DNA of 13,785 nucleotides from assembly GCF_947286155.1 (NCBI RefSeq), contig NZ_CAMYPD010000060.1, positions 1 to 13,785 on the forward strand, read 5' to 3'. Position 1 is the stretch's first letter. Each line of letters opens with the position of its first letter. Made by a program: the position numbers and the translations under genes. Origin of the DNA: an uncultured Tessaracoccus sp. Lineage in GTDB: Bacteria; Actinomycetota; Actinomycetes; Propionibacteriales; Propionibacteriaceae. Positions 6,368-13,785 of the stretch are shown here, piece after piece. The notes below the pieces were generated by a model. It did no database searches. It worked only from the letters and a program-made list of their open reading frames with translations, and was not told the origin of the DNA.

Positions 6368-7412
6368 AGCACGCTTCTAGCACGGCTTCGTCGGGGCTGA
6401 TAACGATGGTTGGCGAACCTACCTCGCGTAGGCAGACGAGCCGCAGGGCCTGGCCGCGTGACTTCTTGTCGAGGCTCATCACGTGCCGTAGCCCGGCGAA
6501 CTCTCCATCGTAGGAGGTTGGGAGTTGCAACGAGCGGAGGAGCTCGTCGTGAAGCGCCACGGTGTCATCGTCGAGTCCGGTGACCTTGCCGGAGACGCGA
6601 GCGATCCAAGCCATGCCCACCGCGATGGCCTCGCCGTGGCGCCACGAATAGTGTTCGGAGGTTTCGATGGCGTGGCCCAAGGTGTGACCGTAGTTGAGAG
6701 CTTCGCGTCCTACCTTGTCCCCGACGGACGTCGCCTCGCGAAGATCGGCGGCAACCACGTCGGCTTTCACCGAGATAGCTCGCTGAACGAGTTCCGCGAA
6801 GGTGCTTCCCGATACGTCGAGCCGATCATCCCGCGCTGCCAGGGTGAGAATGCGTGCGTCGCGAATGAAACCGCACTTCACCACTTCGGCCATGCCGGAG
6901 CGCAGTTCGCGTGACGGAAGCGTGGCGAGGAAGTCGAAGTCGCAGAACACCGCGCGCGGCTCGTAGAACGCACCGACGAGGTTCTTACCCGCCTCAAGAT
7001 TGATGCCCGTCTTGCCACCCACCGCCGCGTCCACCATGGCGAGCACGGAGGTTGGCACGGAGATGTACGCGACGCCGCGAAGCCAGGTGGCTGCGACGAA
7101 ACCGGCGAGGTCGGTCACCGCTCCCCCGCCGATGCCGACCACCAGATCGTTGCGGGTGAATCCGGCCTTGGCGAGCTCGTTCCAGCAGTGCTGCAGCACC
7201 GTTGCGGTCTTGGCGGCCTCCGCATCGGGAACGGGAATACGCACGACGTTGCCGGCCACGTGCGTTGCGACGGCGTCCGCCAGTTGCGGCAGGTGTTCGG
7301 GGAAGACGACGGCGACTCGAGAGCACCCCTCGCCCGCCGCGGAGATGCCCTCGAGTACCCCGGCGCCGATGTGCACGTCGTAGGGATGCTGCTGGGAGTG
7401 GACGGTGATCAC
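6351..7412 (-). CDS. aroB: 3-dehydroquinate synthase
   Basis: This enzyme converts DAHP to 3-dehydroquinate, the second step of the shikimate pathway, using NAD and a divalent metal. The 353-residue protein is of normal length. It shows the NAD-binding GIGGGAVTDLAGF near residues 93-105, the family signature ISVPTSVLAMVDAAVGGKTG at 117-136, and the metal ligands Glu176 (GMAEVVK), His243 (NYGHTLGH) and His259 (WRHGEA). The start codon is GTG at 7412, overlapping the aroK stop as GTGA, with GGAG about 9 nt upstream. It is the last biosynthetic gene of the aro cluster here; the GntR gene starts within its final 17 nt. Fusion with aroK, seen in some bacteria, is absent. Confidence 0.97.
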   Translation of the reverse strand: MITVHSQQHPYDVHIGAGVLEGISAAGEGCSRVAVVFPEHLPQLADAVATHVAGNVVRIPVPDAEAAKTATVLQHCWNELAKAGFTRNDLVVGIGGGAVTDLAGFVAATWLRGVAYISVPTSVLAMVDAAVGGKTGINLEAGKNLVGAFYEPRAVFCDFDFLATLPSRELRSGMAEVVKCGFIRDARILTLAARDDRLDVSGSTFAELVQRAISVKADVVAADLREATSVGDKVGREALNYGHTLGHAIETSEHYSWRHGEAIAVGMAWIARVSGKVTGLDDDTVALHDELLRSLQLPTSYDGEFAGLRHVMSLDKKSRGQALRLVCLREVGSPTIVISPDEAVLEACYAELA

Positions 7413-7903
7413 TGCTGATGCTCCGCGACGATCTGGTCGGCCACCTCGGCTGTGCCCCGCCCATCGGTCTCAATCGTTTGCGTGGCGCATGCCTCGTAGA
7501 ACGGCGTGCGCTCAGCGAGCAGCTTGACTAGCGTCGCGCGAGTATTGCCCAGCAGAAGCGGGCGGACAGTGTTCATGCCTACGCGGCGCGCGGCCTGGCC
7601 CGCAGACACCTTCAGCCAGATCACCTCGTGGCCTTGGAGCGCTTCGCGGATGGGTTCGTTCATCACGGCGCCGCCGCCGAGCGAGACCACATCGGCGGTA
7701 TCCAGCAACTCGAGTGTGGCTTCCTCCTCGGCTTGACGGAAGTAGGCTTCGCCCTCGTCGGCGAAGATCTCGCTGATGGGTTTTCCCAGCACCTCTTCGA
7801 TGCGGGCATCGACATCGACGAACGTGAGGTTGAGCTTTCGCGCGACGCGCTTGCCGACGGAGCTCTTCCCGGCGCCCGGCGCGCCGATGAACACCATGCT
7901 CAT
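7409..7903 (-). CDS. aroK: Shikimate kinase
   Basis: This enzyme phosphorylates shikimate to shikimate-3-phosphate with ATP (fifth step of the pathway, cytoplasmic). The 164-residue protein has the Walker A motif GAPGAGKS at residues 7-14, the shikimate-binding Asp32 in DVDARIE, Arg56 in the AYFRQAE helix, the GGG triplet at 76-78, and Arg114 in the TVRPLL lid region. The length is typical. ATG 7903 overlaps the aroC stop as ATGA. An in-frame extension to 8062 lies inside aroC and is arginine- and glycine-rich out-of-frame sequence, so it was rejected. The ribosome-binding site is only a run of G, consistent with coupling to aroC translation. Confidence 0.96.
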   Translation of the reverse strand: MSMVFIGAPGAGKSSVGKRVARKLNLTFVDVDARIEEVLGKPISEIFADEGEAYFRQAEEEATLELLDTADVVSLGGGAVMNEPIREALQGHEVIWLKVSAGQAARRVGMNTVRPLLLGNTRATLVKLLAERTPFYEACATQTIETDGRGTAEVADQIVAEHQQ

Positions 7904-9084
7904 GCCAGCCCCAGCCCCCGTTCGCGGACTTCGTCGAGGTACGCGGTGGCGTTGCGACGCGTCTCCGCGACGGAGTCGCCGCCGAACTTCTCCAGCACGC
8001 ACTCGGCCAGCACCAGCGCCACCATTGCCTCCGCGACGACGCCCGCCGCCGGCACGGCGCACACGTCGCTGCGCTGATGGTGAGCGGATTGAGGCTCGCC
8101 CGTCGAGACGTCGATTGTACGCAGCGCGCGGGGCACCGTCGCGATGGGTTTCATCGCCGCCCGGACGCGCAACAACTCGCCGGTGGACATGCCGCCTTCG
8201 GTGCCGCCCGCGTGATCGGTGGCGCGACGGATACCTGGCAGGATTTCATCGTGGGCCTTGGAGCCTCGGGTACGGGCGAGTTCGAACCCATCGCCCACCT
8301 CGACGCCCTTGATGGCTTGGATGCCCATGAGTGCGCCAGCGAGGCGCGCGTCGAGCCGACGGTCGCCCTGGATGTGCGAGCCGAGGCCAGGAGGCACACC
8401 CTCGGCGATCACTTCGACGACGCCGCCGAGCGTGTCGCCACCCTTGTGGCACGCCTCAACTTCCGCCTGCATCTTGGCCGACGCCGCCGCGTCGAAGCAG
8501 CGCACAGGGTCGGCGTCGATAGTCTCCAAATCGTCCCACGTTGGACGCTCCGCCTTCTCGGAGCGCACCGGCCCGAGCTCAACCACGTGGCTCAACACCT
8601 TGATACCCAAAGCCTGATCGAGGAACGCCATCGCGACGGTGCCGAGCGCGACGCGGGCTGCCGTTTCACGCGCAGATGCGCGCTCCAAAATAGGGCGGGC
8701 CTCGTCGAAGCCGTACTTTTGCATGCCCACCAAATCCGCGTGGCCGGGACGCGGGCGAGTCAGTTTCGCGTTGCGCGCGAGGGATGCGAGCTCGTTGGGA
8801 TCCACCTCGCCGGGCGCCATCACTTGCTCCCACTTCGGCCATTCGGTGTTGCCGACCTCGATGGCAATCGGCGATCCGAGGGTCTCGCCGTGACGGAAGC
8901 CAGCCAGGAGTCGCAGCGCGTCGGCTTCAAACTTCATGCGGGCCCCGCGCCCGGCCCCCAGCCGGCGCCGAGCGAGGTTACGCGCGATCTCCTTCTCCTC
9001 CACCCGAACGTGAGCGGGGATGCCTTCCATGGTGGCAATCAGGGACTGACCGTGCGATTCACCGGCCGTGAGGTAACGAAGCAT
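7900..9084 (-). CDS. aroC: Chorismate synthase
   Basis: This enzyme makes chorismate from EPSP, the last common step to aromatic amino acids, folate and quinones, using reduced FMN. The 394-residue protein opens with the family N-terminus MLRYLTAGESHGQSL (His11 catalytic). It keeps RPGHADLVGMQKYGF (His115), the RASARETAARVA signature near 135-146, and the C-terminal QSAHHQRSDVCAVPAAGV. ATG 9084 is preferred over an in-frame ATG three codons upstream (9093) and a longer frame to 9291 because it matches the family start. It lies 13 nt after the aroE stop, the widest gap in this operon. GAAAGA about 11-16 nt upstream is a weak ribosome-binding site. Confidence 0.97.
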   Translation of the reverse strand: MLRYLTAGESHGQSLIATMEGIPAHVRVEEKEIARNLARRRLGAGRGARMKFEADALRLLAGFRHGETLGSPIAIEVGNTEWPKWEQVMAPGEVDPNELASLARNAKLTRPRPGHADLVGMQKYGFDEARPILERASARETAARVALGTVAMAFLDQALGIKVLSHVVELGPVRSEKAERPTWDDLETIDADPVRCFDAAASAKMQAEVEACHKGGDTLGGVVEVIAEGVPPGLGSHIQGDRRLDARLAGALMGIQAIKGVEVGDGFELARTRGSKAHDEILPGIRRATDHAGGTEGGMSTGELLRVRAAMKPIATVPRALRTIDVSTGEPQSAHHQRSDVCAVPAAGVVAEAMVALVLAECVLEKFGGDSVAETRRNATAYLDEVRERGLGLA

Positions 9085-9097
9085 GCCGATCATTCTT

Positions 9098-9910
9098 TCA
9101 GAGAGTCTTACGCCGACGAAGTTCCTGCTCGGCAGCTGAGAGGCACATCTCGAACGTGACCCGGTGCCCCGTGAGCCAGAAGAACTGATCGACAGCCTGT
9201 CCGGCGAGCAGATCCAGGCCCGACAATGCCCGACGGTGCAGCGCGCTCGAGGCGACCCCAAGGGGCGTGGGCCACGGGTCATAGACCACATCGAAGATCG
9301 TCGTCGCGCATTCTGCCCAACGCCGAGCGTGAGGCTTAGTCGCGAGCGTAGGAACCGTGCTTGCGAGCAGATCCACCGGCTCCAGCGCGTCGGAGAGCAA
9401 CTGCACCTGGGCGCTCATCCCCAGCCCAGCGGCAAACTTCCGTAGCCCTTCGGCTCGCTCGAGGCTACGAGCCACAATCACGACGCTCTCGGCACCCAAC
9501 TGAGCCACCGCCAGCGTGATCGACCGCGCAGTAGCACCATTCCCGACGATCGCCACCCGCCTCGGCGTCGGGGCACCCGAGCGCTCGAGGGCCAGCGCAA
9601 AGCCGGGCACGTCGGTGTTGCGAACCAGAGGCTGCTCCCCGAACACCAGCGTGTTGCCGCAACCCAGCAGGCGCGTCGGCTCGTCGGGTTCACCGAACTC
9701 GACGATGGCGTCTTTGTGCGGTGCGGTGACGCTGAGCCCCGCCCAGCTGGGGTTAGCCTGACAACGCGCTATAAACGCGGACAGCTCGCTAGGTGTGACG
9801 TCGATGGCTTCGTATCGCCAATCCAGCCCGACCGCGGCGTAGCCGGCGGCATGGATGGCTGGCGAGAGGGAGTGTGAGGCCGGATCACCGATGACGGCGC
9901 AACGCATCAT
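9098..9910 (-). CDS. aroE: Shikimate dehydrogenase
   Basis: This enzyme reduces 3-dehydroshikimate to shikimate with NADPH (fourth step of the pathway). The 270-residue protein shows the substrate-binding SHSLSP near residue 12, the catalytic lysine in LSVTAPHKD, the Asp in RNTDVPGF, a nucleotide-binding VGNGATARS turn, and the C-terminal LAGQAVDQFFWLTG. The start region reads ATGATG: the first ATG (9910) overlaps the mltG stop as ATGA and is chosen, while the second (9907) would shorten the protein by one residue. A longer start at 9922 is possible but adds only four residues. TAPHK replaces the more common TMPHK, a change I consider neutral. The operon position beside aroC-aroK-aroB supports a biosynthetic AroE rather than a quinate-type paralogue. 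Confidence 0.94.
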   Translation of the reverse strand: MMRCAVIGDPASHSLSPAIHAAGYAAVGLDWRYEAIDVTPSELSAFIARCQANPSWAGLSVTAPHKDAIVEFGEPDEPTRLLGCGNTLVFGEQPLVRNTDVPGFALALERSGAPTPRRVAIVGNGATARSITLAVAQLGAESVVIVARSLERAEGLRKFAAGLGMSAQVQLLSDALEPVDLLASTVPTLATKPHARRWAECATTIFDVVYDPWPTPLGVASSALHRRALSGLDLLAGQAVDQFFWLTGHRVTFEMCLSAAEQELRRRKTL

Positions 9911-11025
9911 TTGCCTGAGCACTTGCCCTTGTTGGCCTGGCAGTACTCCTGGAACTTCTTCACGTTGGCGTTGTGCTCCTCGAGCGTATTGGCGAAGAGC
10001 GTCTCCCCGGTGTCGAGGTTGACCGTGACGAAGTACAGCGCCTCGGTGTCTGCCGGGCTGAGGGCCGCCTTGATGGCGGTCTCGCCTGGGTTATTGATGG
10101 GGCCGGGCGGTAGCCCCTTGTGGCGGTACGTGTTGTACGCCGATTCGCTGGCGCGCTCGGCGGCCGTGGTGGTGACCGCGCCGGTCTTACCCACCGCATA
10201 GTGCACCGTCGAGTCCATCTCCAGCTTCATATCCTTCTCGAGCCGGTTGTAGATGACGGCAGCGATGAGCGGCTGGTAGTCCGGGTCGTGCGACTCGCCT
10301 TCGATGATCGATGCGACGGTGAGCGCCTCGAGCGGAGACTTGCCGAGGGCCTTCGCACGATCGGCAAGGTCGGTGCGCCCCGCAACGGTATTGAACTGTT
10401 TGACCTGGTTCTTCATGATCGCGAAGGCGTCGATGGGCTCAGCCACGTCGTAGCGAGCAGGGAACAGGAAACCCTCGAGCTTCCCCTTGGTATCGGCCCA
10501 CTTCGGGAGCCCCAATTCGTCTGCACGCCCCGCGGCGGTGTCGATTTGTTCCTTGGAGAGCCCGAGCTCACTACTGATACGGGCCTGCTGTTCCTTCACC
10601 GTGGTGCCTTCGGGGAACGTGATCCAGATGCGCTTGATGTTGCTCGGATCGAGCAGCATTTTGAGTGCTGTTTCTGCAGGCAGTTCCTTGCGGAGCTGGT
10701 ATCTGCCGGCTTGGAGCCGGTCGACGGAACCGGAACTGAGCGCTTCGCTGCGGAACTTCCGCACCGACTTCACCACGCCCGCTTCATAGAGAATGTCGCC
10801 GATCTCGGTGATGCCTGCACCGCGAGGAATCACGACGTCGATCTCTTCTGTGCCATTCCCGACGAAGTCGTCATCCGGGGTGGTGGCGGCGACGTAGAAG
10901 TCGTGGGCCTTCGAGTACGCGAACCAGCCCCCACCAATGAGTACCGCGAGAGCGAGCAGCACTGCGAACGCGCCTCGGCCGTAGTAGGCCACGTCGCGCC
11001 AGTTCACAGGTTTCTTCTCGCTCAT
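9907..11025 (-). CDS. mltG: Endolytic peptidoglycan transglycosylase MltG (YceG-like)
   Basis: MltG cleaves nascent glycan strands in the cell envelope and is thought to end their elongation. The 372-residue protein has a short cytoplasmic N-terminus, one membrane anchor (about residues 18-37, AFAVLLALAVLIGGGWFAYS), a LysM-like segment (about 60-128) and the catalytic YceG domain. ASIIEGES at 238-245 contains the likely catalytic Glu242, equivalent to Glu218 of E. coli MltG. MDSTVHYA near 270 and GLPPGPINNPG at 304-314 are also conserved. The tail is lysine-rich with two cysteines (362 and 369). ATG 11025 overlaps the ruvX stop as ATGA, with GAGG just upstream. The position between ruvX and aroE is typical of actinobacteria. 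Confidence 0.96.
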   Translation of the reverse strand: MSEKKPVNWRDVAYYGRGAFAVLLALAVLIGGGWFAYSKAHDFYVAATTPDDDFVGNGTEEIDVVIPRGAGITEIGDILYEAGVVKSVRKFRSEALSSGSVDRLQAGRYQLRKELPAETALKMLLDPSNIKRIWITFPEGTTVKEQQARISSELGLSKEQIDTAAGRADELGLPKWADTKGKLEGFLFPARYDVAEPIDAFAIMKNQVKQFNTVAGRTDLADRAKALGKSPLEALTVASIIEGESHDPDYQPLIAAVIYNRLEKDMKLEMDSTVHYAVGKTGAVTTTAAERASESAYNTYRHKGLPPGPINNPGETAIKAALSPADTEALYFVTVNLDTGETLFANTLEEHNANVKKFQEYCQANKGKCSGK

Positions 11026-11486
11026 TCGTCCTCGTTTCCGTGCAGTGGCTCACCAGCCGGCTCGCCCATGCGCTCTTCGACGTCGACCGCGGTTTGCAGA
11101 ATCTCTACCGCCGCAGCTTGATCGATGATGCCACGCTGAGATCTGGTGTCTCGTCCGACACTCCCAAGACTACGCGACGCCGACGCCGTGCTCATCCGCT
11201 CGTCGACCAGTCGAACCTGCGTTGGCGCGACGCGCTGCGCCAACGCCGTAGCTTTCTGCCGCACAAATTCCGCGGCTGGCCCCAACCGGCCTTTGAGATC
11301 GAGCGGATATCCCACGTAGATGATCTCTGGCTCGTACTCCTCGACGATGACGGCGAGCTGGGTGAGCTCGTCGCGGCCGGCCCGCACCGTCGCCACGGGG
11401 TGGCACACGGTCGTGTGGCGCCCGCACGCGGCAACACCGATGCGAGCCTTACCCCAGTCGATGCCTAGACGCGGAGAGTCAGGCAT
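11022..11486 (-). CDS. ruvX: RuvX/YqgF-family putative Holliday junction resolvase
   Basis: This 154-residue RNase H-fold nuclease is of the YqgF family, implicated in Holliday junction resolution or in pre-16S rRNA processing; which applies here cannot be told from sequence. The acidic catalytic positions are present: Asp10 in GIDWGKARIGVA, Asp95 in VDERMST and Asp122 in IIDQAAAVEIL. The VGYPLDLKG strand near 58-66 is also typical. ATG 11486 overlaps the last 8 nt of alaS, with AAGG 6 nt upstream. A longer frame to 11651 lies inside alaS and is rejected. The residue after Asp10 is Trp where I recall Val or Tyr in most homologues, probably harmless. Confidence 0.94.
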   Translation of the reverse strand: MPDSPRLGIDWGKARIGVAACGRHTTVCHPVATVRAGRDELTQLAVIVEEYEPEIIYVGYPLDLKGRLGPAAEFVRQKATALAQRVAPTQVRLVDERMSTASASRSLGSVGRDTRSQRGIIDQAAAVEILQTAVDVEERMGEPAGEPLHGNEDE

Positions 11487-13785
11487 CAGCAACCTTGGCT
11501 CGCACGGCCGCCAACGCTGCGTCGGCTTGCGCCCAATCAGCGCCGCCGCCTTGCGCCAGGTCGTCCTTGCCGCCGCCCTTGCCGCCGAGCGTCGCACACA
11601 CCTCCCGGATGAGTGCGCCTGCCTTGAGGCCCTGCTCCCGGGCGGGTTCATTCGTAGCGACGATCGCGGCAGGCTTGTTCGTGCCGCCGATCAGCGCGAC
11701 GACGCCCGCCGTCGCGCTATCCAGGCGCTCTCTGAGGTCGGACGCGAGGGTGCGCAGGTCGCCGCCGCCCACCCCTTGAACCTTCAATGCGAGCAGATTG
11801 ACCGAGCCGACGCGTTCCACGCCAGCAAGCATCGCTTCGGCGCTGGCCAGCAGCTTCTCCGACTGCAGCTTGGCGATCTGTTTCTCTGCGTCCTTGAGCT
11901 GCTGCACGAGCTTCCCGACACGCTCCCCCAACTGTTCGGGGGCTACCCGCAACGTGTCGGTGAGCTCGCGCACGAGCGCGCGCTCGGCGGCGAACTGCCG
12001 GAACGCGTCACCTGCGACGAGCGCCTCGACGCGTCGCACTCCGGAGCCCACCGACTGCTCAGACACGAGGTTGAGCACACCGATCTGTGCGGTGTTCGCC
12101 ACGTGGGTGCCCCCGCACAGCTCGCGTGACCAAGGACCCGCTAGCTCCACCATGCGCACGATGGGTGGGTACTTCTCGCCGAACATGGCCATCGCCCCGA
12201 GGGCTTTGGCGTCCTCGAGCTTGAGCTGCTGGCTGGTCACGTCGAAACCGTCAAGGATGGCCTGGTTGGAGCGCTCCTCCACTTCGCGACGCAGCTCCTC
12301 ACTCATCCCTTGCGGGGACGAGTAATCGAACCGCAGGTAGCCAGGCTTGTTGTAGGAACCGGCCTGCGTCGCCCCCGAGCCGAGCAGCTCGCGCAGCGCG
12401 GCGTGGACGATATGCGTCGCGGTGTGGGCCTGCGAAGCTTGATGGCGAAGCGCCGGATCAACCTGCGCCTCGACGGGCACCCCCACCCCGAGCTCACCAG
12501 CGAGCTTCACTCGATGCACGACGAGCCCCGGCACCGGGCGCTGCACGTCGAGCACGTCGGCCGTGAATCCGTCGCCGACGATGACTCCATGATCGGCGTC
12601 CTGGCCGCCGGCCTCGGCGTAGAACGGCGTCTCCTCGAGGATGAGCTCCACTTCAGCGCCGTCGCCGGCACGATCGGTGGCGTGACCGTCGACAATGAGG
12701 CCGCGCACCTTCGTCTGCAGCCCGAGCTCCTCGTACCCGGTGAAGGGGGTCTCCCCTTGTTCGCGGAACTCACGGTATGCCTCGTGGTTCGCGAGCCCGC
12801 CCTTCTTCGCCTTGGCGTCTGCCCGGGCGCGGTCTTTCTGCTCCTTCATAAGCGCTTCAAATGCCGTGCGATCGACGGTGAGCCCCTGCTCGGCGGCCAT
12901 CTCCATCGTCAGGTCAATCGGGAAGCCGTAGGTGTCGTGCAGCTTGAAGGCCGTATCCCCAGGCACCGCCGTCGCCTTGGACTGCTTCAGCTCGGCGGCG
13001 ACGCCGTCGAATAGCACCGTGCCCGCCTGGAGCGTGCGTCGGAAGCTTTCCTCTTCCGCAGACGCGGCTTGCGAGACGCGGTCCCATGCCTCAGTGATCT
13101 CCGGGTACGACGGCTCCATGAGCGCCTTCGAGACGGGCAGCAGTTCGCTGAGCACTGGATCCTGGACGCCCAGCAACCGCATCGCGCGAATAACTCGACG
13201 AAGCAGCCGGCGCAGCACGAAACCGCGAGCCTCGTTGCCGGGAGTGACGCCATCGGTCATCAGCATCAGAGAACTGCGGACGTGGTCGGCAACGACGCGG
13301 AACCAGATGTCGTCCTCGGCGTTCGCGCCGTAGCGTTTGCCGGAGAGCTCTGATGCCTTCTGGATGACAGGGAACACCTGATCGATCTCGTACATGTTCG
13401 TCTTGCCCTGCTTGACGAAGGCAATGCGTTCGAGCCCGGCGCCGGTATCAATGTTTTTGCTCGGCAGAGCGCGGGCAACGTCGAAGTCGTCCTTCGCGCG
13501 AACCGCGGAAAGCTCCTCCTGCTGGAACACCAGGTTCCAGATCTCAAGGAAGCGGTCTTCGTCGGCCTCGGGGCCGCCGTCGGGGCCGAACGCAGGGCCA
13601 CGATCCACATAAATCTCGGAACAGGGACCACCGGGGCCGGGAACGCCCATGTGCCAGTAATTGTCTTTGAGCCCGCGTTGCTGGATGTGCTCGCTTGGCA
13701 CACCGACGGCGCGCCACAGGCCGATGGTTTCTTCGTCGCCGTGGAGTGCGGTTACCCAGATCTTGTCGCCGTCGAAGCCCAAGCC
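11479..13785 (-). CDS. alaS: Alanyl-tRNA synthetase (5' end beyond the window)
   Basis: This enzyme charges tRNA-Ala and clears mischarged Ser/Gly-tRNA-Ala. 768 codons are present and the frame is open to the window edge, so roughly the first 110-120 residues (class II motif 1) are missing; the TTG at 13782 is not a real start. Visible parts, numbered from the first codon present, are GGPCSEIYVDRG (about 52-63), motif 3 DTGAGLERI (about 113-121), the tRNA-recognition region with ARGFVLRRLLRR, and the editing domain with zinc ligands HTATH (His454, His458) and CGGTH (Cys557, His561). The glycine-rich C-terminal domain ends GGKGGGKDDLAQGGG. All four zinc ligands are intact. It is the first visible gene of the operon and overlaps ruvX by 8 nt. 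Confidence 0.97.
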   Translation of the reverse strand, partial: GLGFDGDKIWVTALHGDEETIGLWRAVGVPSEHIQQRGLKDNYWHMGVPGPGGPCSEIYVDRGPAFGPDGGPEADEDRFLEIWNLVFQQEELSAVRAKDDFDVARALPSKNIDTGAGLERIAFVKQGKTNMYEIDQVFPVIQKASELSGKRYGANAEDDIWFRVVADHVRSSLMLMTDGVTPGNEARGFVLRRLLRRVIRAMRLLGVQDPVLSELLPVSKALMEPSYPEITEAWDRVSQAASAEEESFRRTLQAGTVLFDGVAAELKQSKATAVPGDTAFKLHDTYGFPIDLTMEMAAEQGLTVDRTAFEALMKEQKDRARADAKAKKGGLANHEAYREFREQGETPFTGYEELGLQTKVRGLIVDGHATDRAGDGAEVELILEETPFYAEAGGQDADHGVIVGDGFTADVLDVQRPVPGLVVHRVKLAGELGVGVPVEAQVDPALRHQASQAHTATHIVHAALRELLGSGATQAGSYNKPGYLRFDYSSPQGMSEELRREVEERSNQAILDGFDVTSQQLKLEDAKALGAMAMFGEKYPPIVRMVELAGPWSRELCGGTHVANTAQIGVLNLVSEQSVGSGVRRVEALVAGDAFRQFAAERALVRELTDTLRVAPEQLGERVGKLVQQLKDAEKQIAKLQSEKLLASAEAMLAGVERVGSVNLLALKVQGVGGGDLRTLASDLRERLDSATAGVVALIGGTNKPAAIVATNEPAREQGLKAGALIREVCATLGGKGGGKDDLAQGGGADWAQADAALAAVRAKVADA

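Noticed and set aside
6408..6419. GGTT-GGCG-AACC inverted repeat just upstream of the GntR gene as an autoregulatory operator
   Set aside because: The half-site spacing differs from the lctP operators, the outer bases are not shared, and it lies in conserved aroB coding sequence, so it is probably chance.
8077..9159. A 360-codon open frame on the plus strand opposite aroC
   Set aside because: Its predicted protein is rich in Arg, His, Leu and Gly, with no recognisable motif, and it lies exactly antisense to a strongly conserved chorismate synthase. It is a codon-bias shadow of GC-rich DNA.
13780..13782. TTG as the alaS start codon
   Set aside because: The frame continues to the window edge and the protein lacks the first part of the class II catalytic domain, so the real start lies outside the window.

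Overview
The window comes from a high-GC actinobacterium. Every supported gene lies on the minus strand, so transcription runs from high to low coordinates. The cluster alaS-ruvX-mltG-aroE-aroC-aroK-aroB is a classic actinobacterial order. A lactate permease with a LutABC-type lactate oxidation complex would fit a lactate-using member such as Propionibacteriaceae, but I cannot assign a genus from sequence alone. The sequence is evidently an assembly contig: bases 1-45 are not biological but an Illumina Nextera i7 adapter read-through ending in the 19-bp Tn5 mosaic end, and the genome starts at base 46.

In transcription order, the first block (13785 to 6351) is a tightly packed housekeeping operon: alanyl-tRNA synthetase (5' end outside the window), RuvX/YqgF nuclease, MltG lytic transglycosylase, shikimate dehydrogenase, chorismate synthase, shikimate kinase and 3-dehydroquinate synthase. 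Neighbours overlap by 4 or 8 nt or lie 13 nt apart. It provides four of the seven shikimate-pathway steps; no aroQ/aroD is present here. A FadR-type GntR regulator (6367-5672) overlaps the end of aroB by 17 nt.

The second block is a 186-bp non-coding stretch (5486-5671) with three small inverted repeats. It is followed by an unrecognised 241-residue protein (5485-4760) whose DNA is visibly less GC-rich than its neighbours.

The third block is the lactate operon lctP-lutA-lutB-lutC (4605 to 46). Its 154-bp upstream region (4606-4759) holds a strong sigma-70-like promoter with TTGACA and TATAAT boxes. Two copies of the same operator-like element, ACGGT-N3-ACCAA, lie in opposite orientation: one fills the promoter spacer and the other sits at the probable transcription start. 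The simplest model is that the nearby GntR/FadR regulator represses lactate uptake and oxidation until lactate is present. lutC runs into the adapter and lacks roughly its last 15-20 codons.

No tRNA, rRNA, CRISPR array, insertion sequence or phage gene was seen. No gene-free stretch exceeds 300 bases. Most of the window is ordinary conserved metabolism. The points worth a second look are the adapter, the twin-operator promoter, the low-GC orphan gene and the junction between the aro operon and the lactate locus.
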